A stretch of DNA of 64,000 nt from Pandoraea faecigallinarum (GCF_001029105.3 NZ_CP011807.3:5146001-5210000), one strand, 5' to 3'; positions 28,311 to 37,123 are shown, counted from the stretch's first letter. Made by a program: numbers and translations. Notes: generated by a model from the letters alone, not told the origin.

Positions 28311-29393
28311 CTAGTGTGCTGTCCCAGAAATAACTTTGCATAAGCGGGCCACTTTCTGAAGTATGGAATCGGCTGTCGCGGTCCATACGAACGGCCGCTT
28401 GTGCTGGTTGTACTGATCGATATAGCGCTCGATGTCGGTAATGAGTTGGCGTACGTTTCTGAACGAGCCTCGGCGTATCGCCTGCTGCGTAATCAGACCA
28501 AACCAGCGTTCAACCTGATTGAGCCAACTCGAGTAGGTCGGCGTGAAGTGCATGTGGTAGCGCGTATGCTTGGCCAACCACGCTTTGATCTTTGGATGCT
28601 TGTGTGTCGCATAGTTGTCGACGATCAAATGCACATCGAGATCAGCCGGAACCGCTTGGTCGATATGTTTGAGGAACGCGAGGAATTCTTGGTGCCGGTG
28701 GCGCGGCTTGCATTGCGCGATGACTTCGCCCGTTGCTGCATTGAGCGCCGCGAACAAGGTCGTGGTGCCATGCCGAACGTAGTCATGCGTCACTCCTTCG
28801 AGATAGCCCAGCCCCATCGGCAACATCGGCTGCGTACGCTCGAGCGCCTGACATTGGCTCTTTTCGTCGACACACAGCACGAGGGCATTGGTCGGCGGAC
28901 TCAGGTACAGACCCACAATATCGCGCACCTTCTCGACAAAGTACGGATCAGTAGAAAGCTTGAAGCTCTTCGAACGATGAGGCTGCACGCCAAACAACGA
29001 CAGATACCGGGCCACCGAACTCTTCGAAATACCCGTTTGCGCGGCAGCGCAGCGCACACTCCAGTGCGTTGCGCCAGCCGGCTTCTCATGCAGAACCTTC
29101 GCCAACAACTCGGCCACTGCTTCGTCGTCATGTGCGCGCGGTCGGCCCGGGCGGGCTTCATCATGCAGACCGGCAAGGCCATGCGCGACAAACCGTTTCT
29201 TCCAGTGCGTGATCGCCGGTGACGTCACTTCGCACCGCATTGCGATTTCCTGGTTCGTATGACCGTCAGCGGCCATCAAGACGATCTTTGCCCGACGGAC
29301 CAGGGAATGAGGCAGCGAACGAGAGCGGCTCATCGATAACAATTGTTCTCGCTCCAGTTCCGACATCACAATCTCGATTCCTTTGCGCCCCAT
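28311..29393 (-). CDS. IS630-family transposase (element A)
   Basis: DDE transposase of 360 residues from ATG 29393 (GGAGGTGATC upstream). There is an N-terminal helix-turn-helix (GHTNQEIAMRCEVTSPAITHWKKRF) and a catalytic core with LCVDEKSQCQ, HLIVDNYATHKHP and YSSWLNQVERWFGL supplying D, D and E. It appears intact. Its stop codon TAG is completed by the TA target duplication plus the next base, so the element itself does not encode its own stop. Confidence 0.92.
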   Translation of the reverse strand: MGRKGIEIVMSELEREQLLSMSRSRSLPHSLVRRAKIVLMAADGHTNQEIAMRCEVTSPAITHWKKRFVAHGLAGLHDEARPGRPRAHDDEAVAELLAKVLHEKPAGATHWSVRCAAAQTGISKSSVARYLSLFGVQPHRSKSFKLSTDPYFVEKVRDIVGLYLSPPTNALVLCVDEKSQCQALERTQPMLPMGLGYLEGVTHDYVRHGTTTLFAALNAATGEVIAQCKPRHRHQEFLAFLKHIDQAVPADLDVHLIVDNYATHKHPKIKAWLAKHTRYHMHFTPTYSSWLNQVERWFGLITQQAIRRGSFRNVRQLITDIERYIDQYNQHKRPFVWTATADSILQKVARLCKVISGTAH

Positions 29394-29468
29394 GATCACC
29401 TCCAGTCCACCATAACTCGATCATAAGGCAAGGATATGTTACATAAAGTTATTTTTGGGACAGCGCAC
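28314..29468 (-). mobile_element. IS630-family insertion sequence (element A)
   Basis: A 1155-bp element with terminal inverted repeats: GTGTGCTGTCCCAGAAATAA at the left and, reverse-complemented, GTGCGCTGTCCCAAAAATAA at the right. It is flanked by TA (28312-28313 and 29469-29470), the duplication typical of IS630/Tc1-mariner elements. It is inserted into the GMC fragment, and the empty site is recognisable in the intact GMC gene near 33955. Confidence 0.92.
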
Positions 29469-29524
29469 TAGGTGATCGTCGGCTTAACCGACGCGTCCAC
29501 CGCCCGCAGGCCCTGCACGCCGCG

Positions 29525-29619
29525 CACACGCAATTGCGCGGACGGCAACCGGTTTTGATCGGCTATCGTCGCTCGCCCGCGGCTACGACAGGTATTTACT
29601 ACGTAAGTCTCTGGGAAAA
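29525..29619 (+). repeat. ~95-bp direct repeat, copy 2 (left of PhyH module)
   Basis: Second copy of the sequence at 26639-26732, here directly continuing the GMC fragment (CACACGCAATTGCGC) and running to CTGGGAAAA. It lies 270 bp upstream of the PhyH start. Both copies lie upstream of a plus-strand cargo gene, so they may carry a promoter or be only a recombination junction. Confidence 0.8.
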
Positions 29620-29888
29620 CGGAGGAGACATCGCGAAGCCGACGATTGTGGGGTGCTCACTTCGCTTTTTCGACCGCGCTCTTTCGACAAAGAACTCTCC
29701 AGTCTTTCAAGACGGCGAAGATTTAAGAATATCTCCAAACCCGCAGTCGACTCCCCGTGTGACGATCAACGGGTGCCCGTTGACGCCGACCATTGCCACC
29801 GCATCAGGGGAAATGCAATGGTTCTTAGTTCAATCAAGAACAGCGTAATAGACACGATATCGACGAAATATCGAAGGAGATGACAGCA
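29620..29888. other. Leader region upstream of the dioxygenase gene
   Basis: A short open frame crosses it, but its composition and lack of family features argue against a gene. It should hold the promoter for the PhyH - NUDIX/methyltransferase - PP2C transcript. The RBS AAGGAG lies at 29873-29878. Confidence 0.4.
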
Positions 29889-30202
29889 ATGAGCCGGGAG
29901 TATGTGTATCAGTTCGATATCAACGGATACGTGATCATCCCCAATGCACTATCGCATTCGCACGTGCAACGACTGCAGGGATTCTGGTCATCAAATCTGA
30001 CAGCACATCGGTTGCACGATGTGAACTTCGATTGGGGCGAAGACTGGCGCGGGCTGATTGATACTGAATCTGTCTATTCATTTCTTGATATCGTCTACCG
30101 ATCGAAATTTCGACTCGACCACATGTTCTGTGCCGACGAACGCTTTGTCAGCAGTGGCGGCCAACTGCACCACCAAGCCGACATGTTCGACGAAGGCATT
30201 TA

Positions 30203-31303
30203 CTAACATTTTAGAAAGTAAAATCACTTTTGCGATATAGTGTCGAGATGAAATGCAAACGCTTATCCGACGGTCGCAAACTGGACCACCACACCCTCCA
30301 GGTCATGCGCCAGCAAGCCGTCAAAGCGGTGCGCGCAGGCGAAGCGGTAGCCAACGTGGCGGCTGCGTACGGCCTGAGTGTTCGCACGATTTTTAGCTGG
30401 CTCGCGAAGTTCGCTGACGGCGGGCAAAATGCATTGCTGGCCAAACCGATTTCCGGTCGCCCGCCAAAGATCAGCGCCGACGAAATGCGCTGGATTGCCC
30501 AAGCCGTTCGCGAGAACTCCCCGCAACAGTTCAAGTTCGAATTCGGTTTGTGGACATTGTCGCTGATCGGCGAGTTGATCAAACGGCAGTTCGGAAAAAC
30601 CCTGGCGTTGGCCTCCGTCAGTCGCGTGATGAAACTGCTTGGGTTCTCGGTTCAAAAGCCGCTGTACCAAGCGTGGCAGCAAGATGCCAAGTTAGTCCAG
30701 CAGTGGGAAGCCGAAACCTATCCCGCGATCAAAGCCCAGGCCCGTGCCGAAGGTGCCACGATCTACTTCGCCGATGAAGCCGGCATTCGTTCCGATTACC
30801 ACACCGGCACAACCTGGGCGCCGATTGGACAAACGCCTGTCGTTACCGTGACCGGACGCCGGTTCTCGTTGAATATGATCTCGGCAGTCAGCCCACGCGG
30901 CGACTTCCGGTTCATGATTCATGAAGGTTCCGTGAGCTCACGTACCTTCAAAGAATTCCTCACGCGCCTGATGATCGGCGCGACAAAACCCGTGTTCCTC
31001 ATCGTCGATGGTCATCCCATCCATAAATCCAAGCTCGTCAAAGACTATGTCGCATCGCTCGATGGCCGGCTCAAGCTGTTCTACCTGCCGCCGTACGCAC
31101 CGCAACTGAACCCGGACGAACAAGTGTGGGCGCATGTCAAACGCCAGGTCAGCCGACGCCTTGTGCAAAACAGCGATGACATGAAAAAACTCGCACTTGG
31201 CGCCCTGCGGCGAATCCAAAAACTGCCCGAACTCGTCAAATCGTTCTTCCAACAACCCGAGTGCCAATATGCGGCACAATGAATTTACTTTCTAAAAAGT
31301 TAG
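30203..31303 (+). mobile_element. IS630-family insertion sequence (element B)
   Basis: A 1101-bp element with near-identical inverted ends, CTAACATTTTAGAAAGTAAA and, from the right, CTAACTTTTTAGAAAGTAAA. TA flanks both sides (30201-30202 and 31304-31305). It is a different IS630 lineage from element A and lies in the dioxygenase gene. Confidence 0.92.
30248..31282 (+). CDS. IS630-family transposase (element B)
   Basis: DDE transposase of 344 residues from ATG 30248 (MKCKRLSDGRKLDHHTLQ). There is a helix-turn-helix (NVAAAYGLSVRTIFSWLAKF) and the catalytic core with FADEAGIRSD, FLIVDGHPIHKS and PQLNPDEQVWAHVK supplying D, D and E. It appears intact, with its own stop inside the element. Confidence 0.92.
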   Translation: MKCKRLSDGRKLDHHTLQVMRQQAVKAVRAGEAVANVAAAYGLSVRTIFSWLAKFADGGQNALLAKPISGRPPKISADEMRWIAQAVRENSPQQFKFEFGLWTLSLIGELIKRQFGKTLALASVSRVMKLLGFSVQKPLYQAWQQDAKLVQQWEAETYPAIKAQARAEGATIYFADEAGIRSDYHTGTTWAPIGQTPVVTVTGRRFSLNMISAVSPRGDFRFMIHEGSVSSRTFKEFLTRLMIGATKPVFLIVDGHPIHKSKLVKDYVASLDGRLKLFYLPPYAPQLNPDEQVWAHVKRQVSRRLVQNSDDMKKLALGALRRIQKLPELVKSFFQQPECQYAAQ

Positions 31304-31774
31304 TATTACTGGGTTCGGAACGAACGCATACATAGCGGCCTCGTTGCTGTCCAGTATGCGATATCGGACATACCGGAGACGACGAACCACTTCTGCTGCA
31401 TACCCGGCTCTCATCGAGCCAATTTCCCGATTCCCGAAACCTACCGAAGTCTCGCGAACAATGCGCTATTGCGGCATGTCATCCTAAAAGCAGGCGACGC
31501 AGTCATCTTCTCCGAGGCACTAGTCCACGGCACCTTCAAGGTGCAAAATTCGGGCCCCAGACGAAGCGTGTTCGCGCGATATATGAACAACCACTCATAC
31601 TTCCGAAGACCTGCGTCACAGCGCGAGATCGATTCGCTTCCCCCCACACCGAACCACTCCGAAACATCACATGCGCAAGTCTTCTCGACACGTGGGTTCA
31701 CGGCTCGCCAAAGACAATTAGTCGTCGAACCCGCCTACGCTCGGGGGCACGCCCCGGTCGGGAGTTAAACACGC

Positions 31775-32989
31775 ATGGAACCCATTAGCGTCAAGGCAAT
31801 CGTCCGCAGGCACAACAGCGTCCTCTTTCTGACTAACCCCCGCGGGGAACTTGAGTTACCGGGGGGACGCCCCGAAGCAGGCGAATCGCTTGAAGCCGCA
31901 TTGACCCGCGAAGTTAAAGAAGAATGCGGTTTCGCCATAACGTCAGCAACCTATGTTGGGAGCAGTTCGTGCGAGGTCGTGACAGGCAAGCGGGTTCTGC
32001 TGGCGTTCTACGTATGCTCCACCTCGTCGGACACCCCCGTACTCAGCCACGAACATACGGCCTATGAATGGATTGATACGACGGCAGCAAAGCCGAACAA
32101 CATGCCGGACTATTACTGGACCGCGTGTGCGCGACAAGACAACTACACTCAATCGAATCGCACCTCGAGAGAATCGACAAGTTATCCACTATCGACAGGC
32201 GACGATGATCGACAACGACTTTCCATCACGTCCGAGATATACAACACTGCAACCACCGACTTCCTTCGGCGTTACGCACCGTCGACGGGGCGCATGCTGG
32301 ATGTCGGATGCGGACACGGTCAAATTACGCAATGGCTGGCAAGGAACCATCCAGAAGCCACAGTCATCGGACTAGACAACCATTCGGCGCAACTCGCTAC
32401 GGCAAAGTCCTCTGCCCATTCATCCGGCATCAAGAACATCACCTTCAGACTCGGCGACATCAATGACCTCTCTAACGTCTTCCCGCCGACCCATACGTTC
32501 GATCTCATCACCTGTCGCTTCACACTCTTACATATAAGACAACGCGCGGCCGCAATACAGACATTTGTCCGACTTCTAACGCCCTCCGGGATTCTGATTC
32601 TCGAAGAACCATCTTTGCAAAGCCTTTTTTGTGTCCCTCGCGTGGCCGGTTTTGAGCATGCAAACGCCGCGATCAGAGCGTACGGAAAAATCGAAGGTAT
32701 CGACTATGACTGCATCCGTGACATTTGGTCACTGGTCACGGGCATGAACGTCAAGATTCTGGGCGCCAGATTTAGCCAGCCCACAATCTGGAAAAGAGAG
32801 CAAAAGCGTCTGGTCAGCCTCTCGTTTCGTCAGTTTTCGCCGCGCCTCGTTTCCGCGGGAATACTTGACACTGCGCAAGCACAACGTATTCAGCAATCAC
32901 TCGATGACGAGTTCATGAGCGAGCTGGTCATATCAGGCGGATTGCGAACGCTTCAAATCGCAATCTCGAAGAACGCGGTGTCGCTATGA
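31775..32989 (+). CDS. NUDIX hydrolase - SAM methyltransferase fusion
   Basis: Two-domain enzyme of 404 residues. Residues 1-120 are a NUDIX domain; the Nudix box runs from G31 to F53 (GRPEAGESLEAALTREV then KEECGF) and matches Gx5Ex7REUxEExGU with every key residue. After a Ser/Thr-rich linker (about 121-150), residues 155-404 are a class I methyltransferase with motif I LDVGCGHG (175-182), the acidic residue of VIGLDN, and FDLITCRFTLLHI as motif IV. This domain pair is unusual. It starts six bases after the dioxygenase stop and overlaps the next gene as ATGA. A role in making or modifying a small molecule is inferred. Confidence 0.85.
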   Translation: MEPISVKAIVRRHNSVLFLTNPRGELELPGGRPEAGESLEAALTREVKEECGFAITSATYVGSSSCEVVTGKRVLLAFYVCSTSSDTPVLSHEHTAYEWIDTTAAKPNNMPDYYWTACARQDNYTQSNRTSRESTSYPLSTGDDDRQRLSITSEIYNTATTDFLRRYAPSTGRMLDVGCGHGQITQWLARNHPEATVIGLDNHSAQLATAKSSAHSSGIKNITFRLGDINDLSNVFPPTHTFDLITCRFTLLHIRQRAAAIQTFVRLLTPSGILILEEPSLQSLFCVPRVAGFEHANAAIRAYGKIEGIDYDCIRDIWSLVTGMNVKILGARFSQPTIWKREQKRLVSLSFRQFSPRLVSAGILDTAQAQRIQQSLDDEFMSELVISGGLRTLQIAISKNAVSL

Positions 32990-33822
32990 CGCCGGAGATC
33001 CAGTGTATTTCTCAAGGCATTTACAAGAGCATCCCAACAGAAGATGTCGTCGGATGCCATCGACGTTCGCAATCAATGCTCGTGTGGGCTATCGACGGCG
33101 CATCAACGCTCTCTGCCTCTCCATTCACGACATTCGGCGACATTTCGGATGCGGGCTGGTTTGCGCGAAAGATATCAGACGCCATTCCGAAGCTGGCTAC
33201 CCCGTCGTTCTCGACATCACGATTGCATAGACAACTCCACACGATAAGACGGGAGTACTTTGACGCATCCAGCGAGACAAACCCCATGCATGATTGGCCC
33301 GTAGCTGCGGCAACGGTTGTGGAAATCGCCACCGTCTCCCCGGCAAGGCTTCTCGTTTCCATTCACCGCTACGCCGATTGCTTCGAACTATTTCACGAGG
33401 GTCGAACCGCTTCGAACCCGGACCACGGTGTGCCCGCTCGGCTAATTCAAACCTTCGATGAGTGGAAACCCCATTCGGGGTTTGCAGGCAGCGAGCTTTC
33501 CCAATTGCGATCGAGACGATGTCAACAACAGCGTAATGAGTTCGGTTCTGCGCTTACACTGAACCCCGTGAGCGCATTCAATGCCAAAAGGATCGAACTA
33601 ACGCTCAATACGCCAGCCCAGATTCTCGTTGGAACCGATGGCCTGTCACGTGCGTGGGACACCTATGGGCTGATGACCAAGGCGGAGGCATTAAAACTGG
33701 CGGCTGAATCAGGGCTCGGCGCCTTGCTAAATGCCGTTCGATGTCACGAAGCCTCGCTCGCCCATAGAGCAGACCGCAAACGGCGAGACGACGCAAGCGG
33801 CATCCTTCTGTCCTTCGACTGA
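32986..33822 (+). CDS. PP2C-like protein phosphatase domain protein
   Basis: 278 residues. Features of the PP2C fold are WAIDGAS (Asp37-Gly38, metal ligands), AAATVVEIAT, LLVSIHRYADCFEL, ILVGTDGLSRAWDTYG (about 225) and the C-terminal RRDDASGILL (Asp268-Asp269). The GD-type second metal motif is replaced by YADC. It is therefore a divergent member, and activity is uncertain. No membrane or sensor domain is present. It overlaps the NUDIX-methyltransferase gene by four bases, so it is produced with it. It could regulate the pathway or have been recruited as an enzyme for a small phosphorylated substrate. Confidence 0.7.
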   Translation: MTPEIQCISQGIYKSIPTEDVVGCHRRSQSMLVWAIDGASTLSASPFTTFGDISDAGWFARKISDAIPKLATPSFSTSRLHRQLHTIRREYFDASSETNPMHDWPVAAATVVEIATVSPARLLVSIHRYADCFELFHEGRTASNPDHGVPARLIQTFDEWKPHSGFAGSELSQLRSRRCQQQRNEFGSALTLNPVSAFNAKRIELTLNTPAQILVGTDGLSRAWDTYGLMTKAEALKLAAESGLGALLNAVRCHEASLAHRADRKRRDDASGILLSFD

Positions 33823-33869
33823 CGTTACCTTCTGAAAAAGCGTCTCCGTCAATCTCATCGTGAACGCCC

Positions 33870-35519
33870 TCACCGATTCCCCGCCTTCCTCGCCGCGCGA
33901 ATCATATCGCTGGCGCGCTCGGCGATCATGATCGTCGGGGAGTTCGTGTTGCCTGAGGTGATCGTCGGCATGACCGACGCGTCCACCACCCGCAGGCCAT
34001 GCACGCCGCGCACACGCAATTGCGCATCGACGACGGCATTCGCATCGTCATCGCGCCCCATGCGACACGTGCCGACCGGATGGAAGATCGTCGTGCCGAT
34101 GTCGCCCGCCGCGCGCTTCAGATCGTCGTCGCTCTGATACGACGGCCCCGGCAAATACTCGCGCGGCTCATATCGTGCGAATGCGGGGGCACCCACAATG
34201 CGCCGCGTAAGCTTGATGGCGTCCGCTGCCACCTGCAAGTCCTCGTCCGTGGACAGATAACGCGGCGCGATACTCGGCGCGACGCGCACGTCCGCCGACG
34301 TAAGATGCACACTGCCGCGCGACGTCGGGCGCAAGTTGCACACCGATGCGGTAAAGGCATTGAACTTGTGCAACGGATCGCCGAACTTCTCGAGCGACAA
34401 CGGCTGCACGTGGTACTCCAGATCGGGACGCGACACGTCGTCGCGACTGCGGGCAAACGCGCCGAGTTGCGACGGTGCCATACTCATCGGGCCGCGTTGC
34501 GCAAACGCGTACTGCATACCGATCGTTAGTTTGCCGATCAGACTGTTCGCCGTGAGATTGAGCGTCTTCGCGCCGCGCAGCTTATACACCGTGCGCAATT
34601 GCAAATGGTCCTGCAAGTTCTCGCCCACGCCGGGCACGTGCGAAATCACATCGATGCCGAAGCCGCGCAGCCGCTCGCCGTCGCCAACGCCCGAGACCTC
34701 CAGCAGATGCGGCGAATTCACCGCACCCGCCGCGAGTATCGTCTCGACATTGGCAAGCGCCGTGAAGTCTTCGTTCCCCCCGCGATATGCCACGCCGGTG
34801 CAACGCGTGCCGTCGAACAGCAAACGACTCACGCTCGCGCCCGTCATCACCGTCAGGTTCGGGCGTTGCGACGCCGGCCGCAAGAACCCCTTCGCGGCAC
34901 TCCAGCGCACACCGCGCCGCTGATTCACCTCGAAGTAGCCGATGCCGAAGTTGTCCCCACGATTGAAGTCGTCCGTCCTGGGGATACCGATCTGCTCGGC
35001 CGCATCGGCAAACGAATCGAGCACCCGCCACGACAGACGCTGCTTCTCGACGCGCCATTCGCCGCCGCTGCCGTGAAATTCCGACCCACCCCTGTAGTGG
35101 TCTTCGCTGCGCTTGAATAGCGGCAGCACGTTGTCCCAACGCCAGCCGTCGTCGCCGGTGGCGTCGGCCCACACGTCGTAATCCTCGCGCTGGCCGCGCA
35201 TGTAGATCATGCCGTTGATCGACGAACTGCCGCCGAGCACACGGCCTCGCGGGTAGGCGAGCGAGCGGCCGTTCAGCCCGTCCTCCGCCTGCGTGCGGTA
35301 CAGCCAGTCGGTGCGCGGGTTGCCGATGCAGTAGAGATAGCCGACGGGAATGTGAATCCAGTGATAGTCGTCCTTGCCGCCCGCTTCGAGCAGCAACACG
35401 GAAACGTCGGGGTCCTGCGTGAGACGATTCGCCAGCACGCACCCGGCCGAGCCGGCCCCCACGATGATGTAATCGAAGCGCTCTTGCTGGTCGGATCGCT
35501 GTTGCACCTGCTTGCTCAT
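33870..35519 (-). CDS. GMC-family FAD oxidoreductase (choline/alcohol dehydrogenase-like)
   Basis: FAD enzyme of 549 residues from ATG 35519 (MSKQVQQRSDQQERFDYIIVGAGSAGCVLANRL). It has the ADP-binding motif GAGSAG and LLLEAGG, and the GMC signatures YPRGRVLGGSSSINGMIYMRG (about 85-105) and AAGAVNSPHLLEVSGVG (about 262). The C-terminal active-site region HPVGTCRMG (about 475) and DASVMPTITSGNTNSPTIMIAERA follow. It resembles BetA-like dehydrogenases acting on alcohols; the substrate is not determined. It is divergent from a LysR gene and convergent with the PP2C-like gene. Its 3' end is duplicated at 28.3-29.5 kb. Confidence 0.9.
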   Translation of the reverse strand: MSKQVQQRSDQQERFDYIIVGAGSAGCVLANRLTQDPDVSVLLLEAGGKDDYHWIHIPVGYLYCIGNPRTDWLYRTQAEDGLNGRSLAYPRGRVLGGSSSINGMIYMRGQREDYDVWADATGDDGWRWDNVLPLFKRSEDHYRGGSEFHGSGGEWRVEKQRLSWRVLDSFADAAEQIGIPRTDDFNRGDNFGIGYFEVNQRRGVRWSAAKGFLRPASQRPNLTVMTGASVSRLLFDGTRCTGVAYRGGNEDFTALANVETILAAGAVNSPHLLEVSGVGDGERLRGFGIDVISHVPGVGENLQDHLQLRTVYKLRGAKTLNLTANSLIGKLTIGMQYAFAQRGPMSMAPSQLGAFARSRDDVSRPDLEYHVQPLSLEKFGDPLHKFNAFTASVCNLRPTSRGSVHLTSADVRVAPSIAPRYLSTDEDLQVAADAIKLTRRIVGAPAFARYEPREYLPGPSYQSDDDLKRAAGDIGTTIFHPVGTCRMGRDDDANAVVDAQLRVRGVHGLRVVDASVMPTITSGNTNSPTIMIAERASDMIRAARKAGNR

Positions 35520-35952
35520 TCCCGCTTGTCTCCATCGATGGCGGCACGCGCCATAGTGCGGTGCACGCCCTGGTGCGGCACCCGAGTGAGGTGGACTGTC
35601 GCCCCCCGCACCAGGTTTATTTTTGTCGTGACGCCGCCAATGCCGCGTCGGATGGCCAGAACTTCCACGCGACCTCGGCACTTCGTCGACACATCGGGAC
35701 ATCAGTATGCCGACGGCGGTGCATGAGTATTTCTCATGTTCATCCCGTTGCTCGGGCAACCTTTTGACGGCACCGCCGGTATTCGCAACGTCCGCGACCT
35801 CCACCGGATACCGGCGCAAGCCCACGTTTGCCAGTCCCCACGTGTTTGGGCGCGCCCCAAGCGTACTGCCGCCGCCCGTCGCAATCCAATGAGAAATTAT
35901 CAAAAGCAATATAAGATTCCCTTATGTCGCCCGCCGTCCGGACTTTCCCCAT
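35520..35952. other. Divergent promoter region, GMC gene and LysR regulator
   Basis: 433 bp with no gene. The AT-rich stretch 35890-35930 (AGAAATTATCAAAAGCAATATAAG) contains LysR-type T-N11-A possibilities and lies just upstream of the regulator start. This is where an autoregulated divergent promoter would be expected. Confidence 0.4.
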
Positions 35953-36828
35953 ATGGAACTCGCCCATCTCCGCGCCTTCGTCGCCATCGCTCATGAGGGT
36001 AATCTCACACGCGCGGCGCAGCGCCTGCATCTGACGCAGCCGGCCGTCAGCCTTCAGGTCAAGGCGTTGCAGGAAGCACTGCGGCTCACACTCTTCGCAC
36101 GCACGGCACACGGGCTGACGCTCACGCGCGACGGGCAGGCGCTGCTGCCGCTCGCGCAGCGCATGCTCACGGCGCTGACGGACTTCCAGCAAGCGGCCGG
36201 CGCGCTGCGTGAAACCGTGCGCGGACGCCTTCGCATCGGCACTATCCTGGATCCCGAATTCACTCGTCTCGGCGCGTTCCTGCGCCGGCTGGTGGAGTCG
36301 TATCCGCAGATCGAGACGGCCCTGCGGCACAGCATGTCGGGCAGCGTGCTGCAACAATTGGCGCGCAGCGAACTGGACGTCGGCTTCTACATCGGCCACC
36401 CGGATCCGGCGCGCTTCCATGCAGTCACGCTCACACCCTTCTCGTATCAGGTGCTCGCACCGGCCGGCTGGCGCGAGCGTGTTGCCGGTCGCGCATGGCG
36501 CGAACTCGCCGCCCTGCCGTGGATCTGGACTCCCCGGGAGTCGGCCCACAACCGGCTGCTTTGCGCGGTGTTCGACCATGCCGGCGTCTCGCCGGTCAAG
36601 GTGGCGGAAGTGGATCAGGAGCCGTCGATGCTCGATCTGGTGAAGTCCGGCCTCGGACTGTCGCTGGTGCGCGACTCCATCGCGCTTCGCGAGGCGCGCG
36701 CCCACGGTCTGGTGATTGCCGAGGCCGTGTCCGTACCCACCGAACTCACCTTCGTCACCCTTGCCGCCCGGCGGGAGGAGCCCGCCATCGCCGCGGCGTT
36801 GCAACTGGTCGCCGGCGTCTGGGCGTAG
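35953..36828 (+). CDS. LysR-family transcriptional regulator
   Basis: 291 residues. The N-terminal winged helix is [41 protein letters not shown], followed by the LysR substrate-binding domain from about residue 90 ([13 protein letters not shown]). It is transcribed away from the GMC oxidoreductase gene, the classical arrangement for its regulator. Confidence 0.9.
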   Translation: MELAHLRAFVAIAHEGNLTRAAQRLHLTQPAVSLQVKALQEALRLTLFARTAHGLTLTRDGQALLPLAQRMLTALTDFQQAAGALRETVRGRLRIGTILDPEFTRLGAFLRRLVESYPQIETALRHSMSGSVLQQLARSELDVGFYIGHPDPARFHAVTLTPFSYQVLAPAGWRERVAGRAWRELAALPWIWTPRESAHNRLLCAVFDHAGVSPVKVAEVDQEPSMLDLVKSGLGLSLVRDSIALREARAHGLVIAEAVSVPTELTFVTLAARREEPAIAAALQLVAGVWA

Positions 36829-37123
36829 GCGCCGTTCACCGGCGGGCGACAACCGACTGCAGGCCGGCGCCTCGTTCGGCCCTCACTCGACATTCACCCG
36901 GCACATTCGCCCAGCACATTCGCCCGACGCCCCCGCGCCGCCATTCGGGCGCATAATCCATGCCTGTCCAGGCCTTCGGTTCAGCATCTTCACCGCGTTC
37001 ATCCCATTCGAAAGGCCAGCCTCCCTGCAATCCATTCCCGTGACACGGCACCTCCTCCCGGTCGTGCCATGCCAGATCCCTTTCAACGATCTAGAATTCA
37101 AATCTGTCTTCAAGGAGTCGACC
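36829..37123. other. Intergenic region upstream of fumC
   Basis: 295 bp containing the fumC promoter; no specific element could be picked out beyond the RBS AAGGAG at 37112-37117. Confidence 0.4.

Larger units (their letters stand above)
28259..29536 (-). pseudogene. Duplicated 3' fragment of the GMC oxidoreductase gene, split by IS630
   Basis: Two pieces, 28259-28313 and 29469-29536, match 33900-34025 in the same orientation. Translated on the minus strand they read AQLRVRGVQGLRAVDASVKPTIT, then PTIMIAKRASD, against RVRGVHGLRVVDASVMPTIT and PTIMIAERASD in the intact protein. The IS630-family element sits between them. The fragment lacks the FAD domain and the last codons, so it is a relic, not a gene. 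Confidence 0.88.
29889..31768 (+). pseudogene. PhyH-family (phytanoyl-CoA dioxygenase-like) oxygenase, split by IS630
   Basis: Fe(II)/2-oxoglutarate oxygenase-like gene in two pieces. The N-terminal piece (29889-30202; MSREYVYQFDINGYVIIPNALS, ending HHQADMFDEG) has the PhyH opening, in which the chain enters with a F-x-x-x-G-Y-V pattern. The C-terminal piece (31304-31768) reads YYWVRNERIHSGLVAVQYAI, FCCIPGSHRANFPIP and FSEALVHGTFKVQNSGPRRSVF, typical of this family, including the distal His. Removing element B plus one TA restores one continuous frame (GAA GGC ATT TAT TAC TGG). The insertion is therefore recent and no other damage is seen. The rejoined protein would be about 258 residues. The substrate is unknown. 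Confidence 0.88.

Noticed and set aside
29534..29848. Open frame of 104 codons upstream of the dioxygenase
   Set aside because: It begins within the GMC fragment and the 95-bp repeat, the other repeat copy stops early in the same frame, and no protein pattern is visible.
36716..37123. Upstream extension of the fumC frame
   Set aside because: It overlaps the LysR gene in another frame; family length, the conserved N-terminus and the RBS AAGGAG place the start at 37124.
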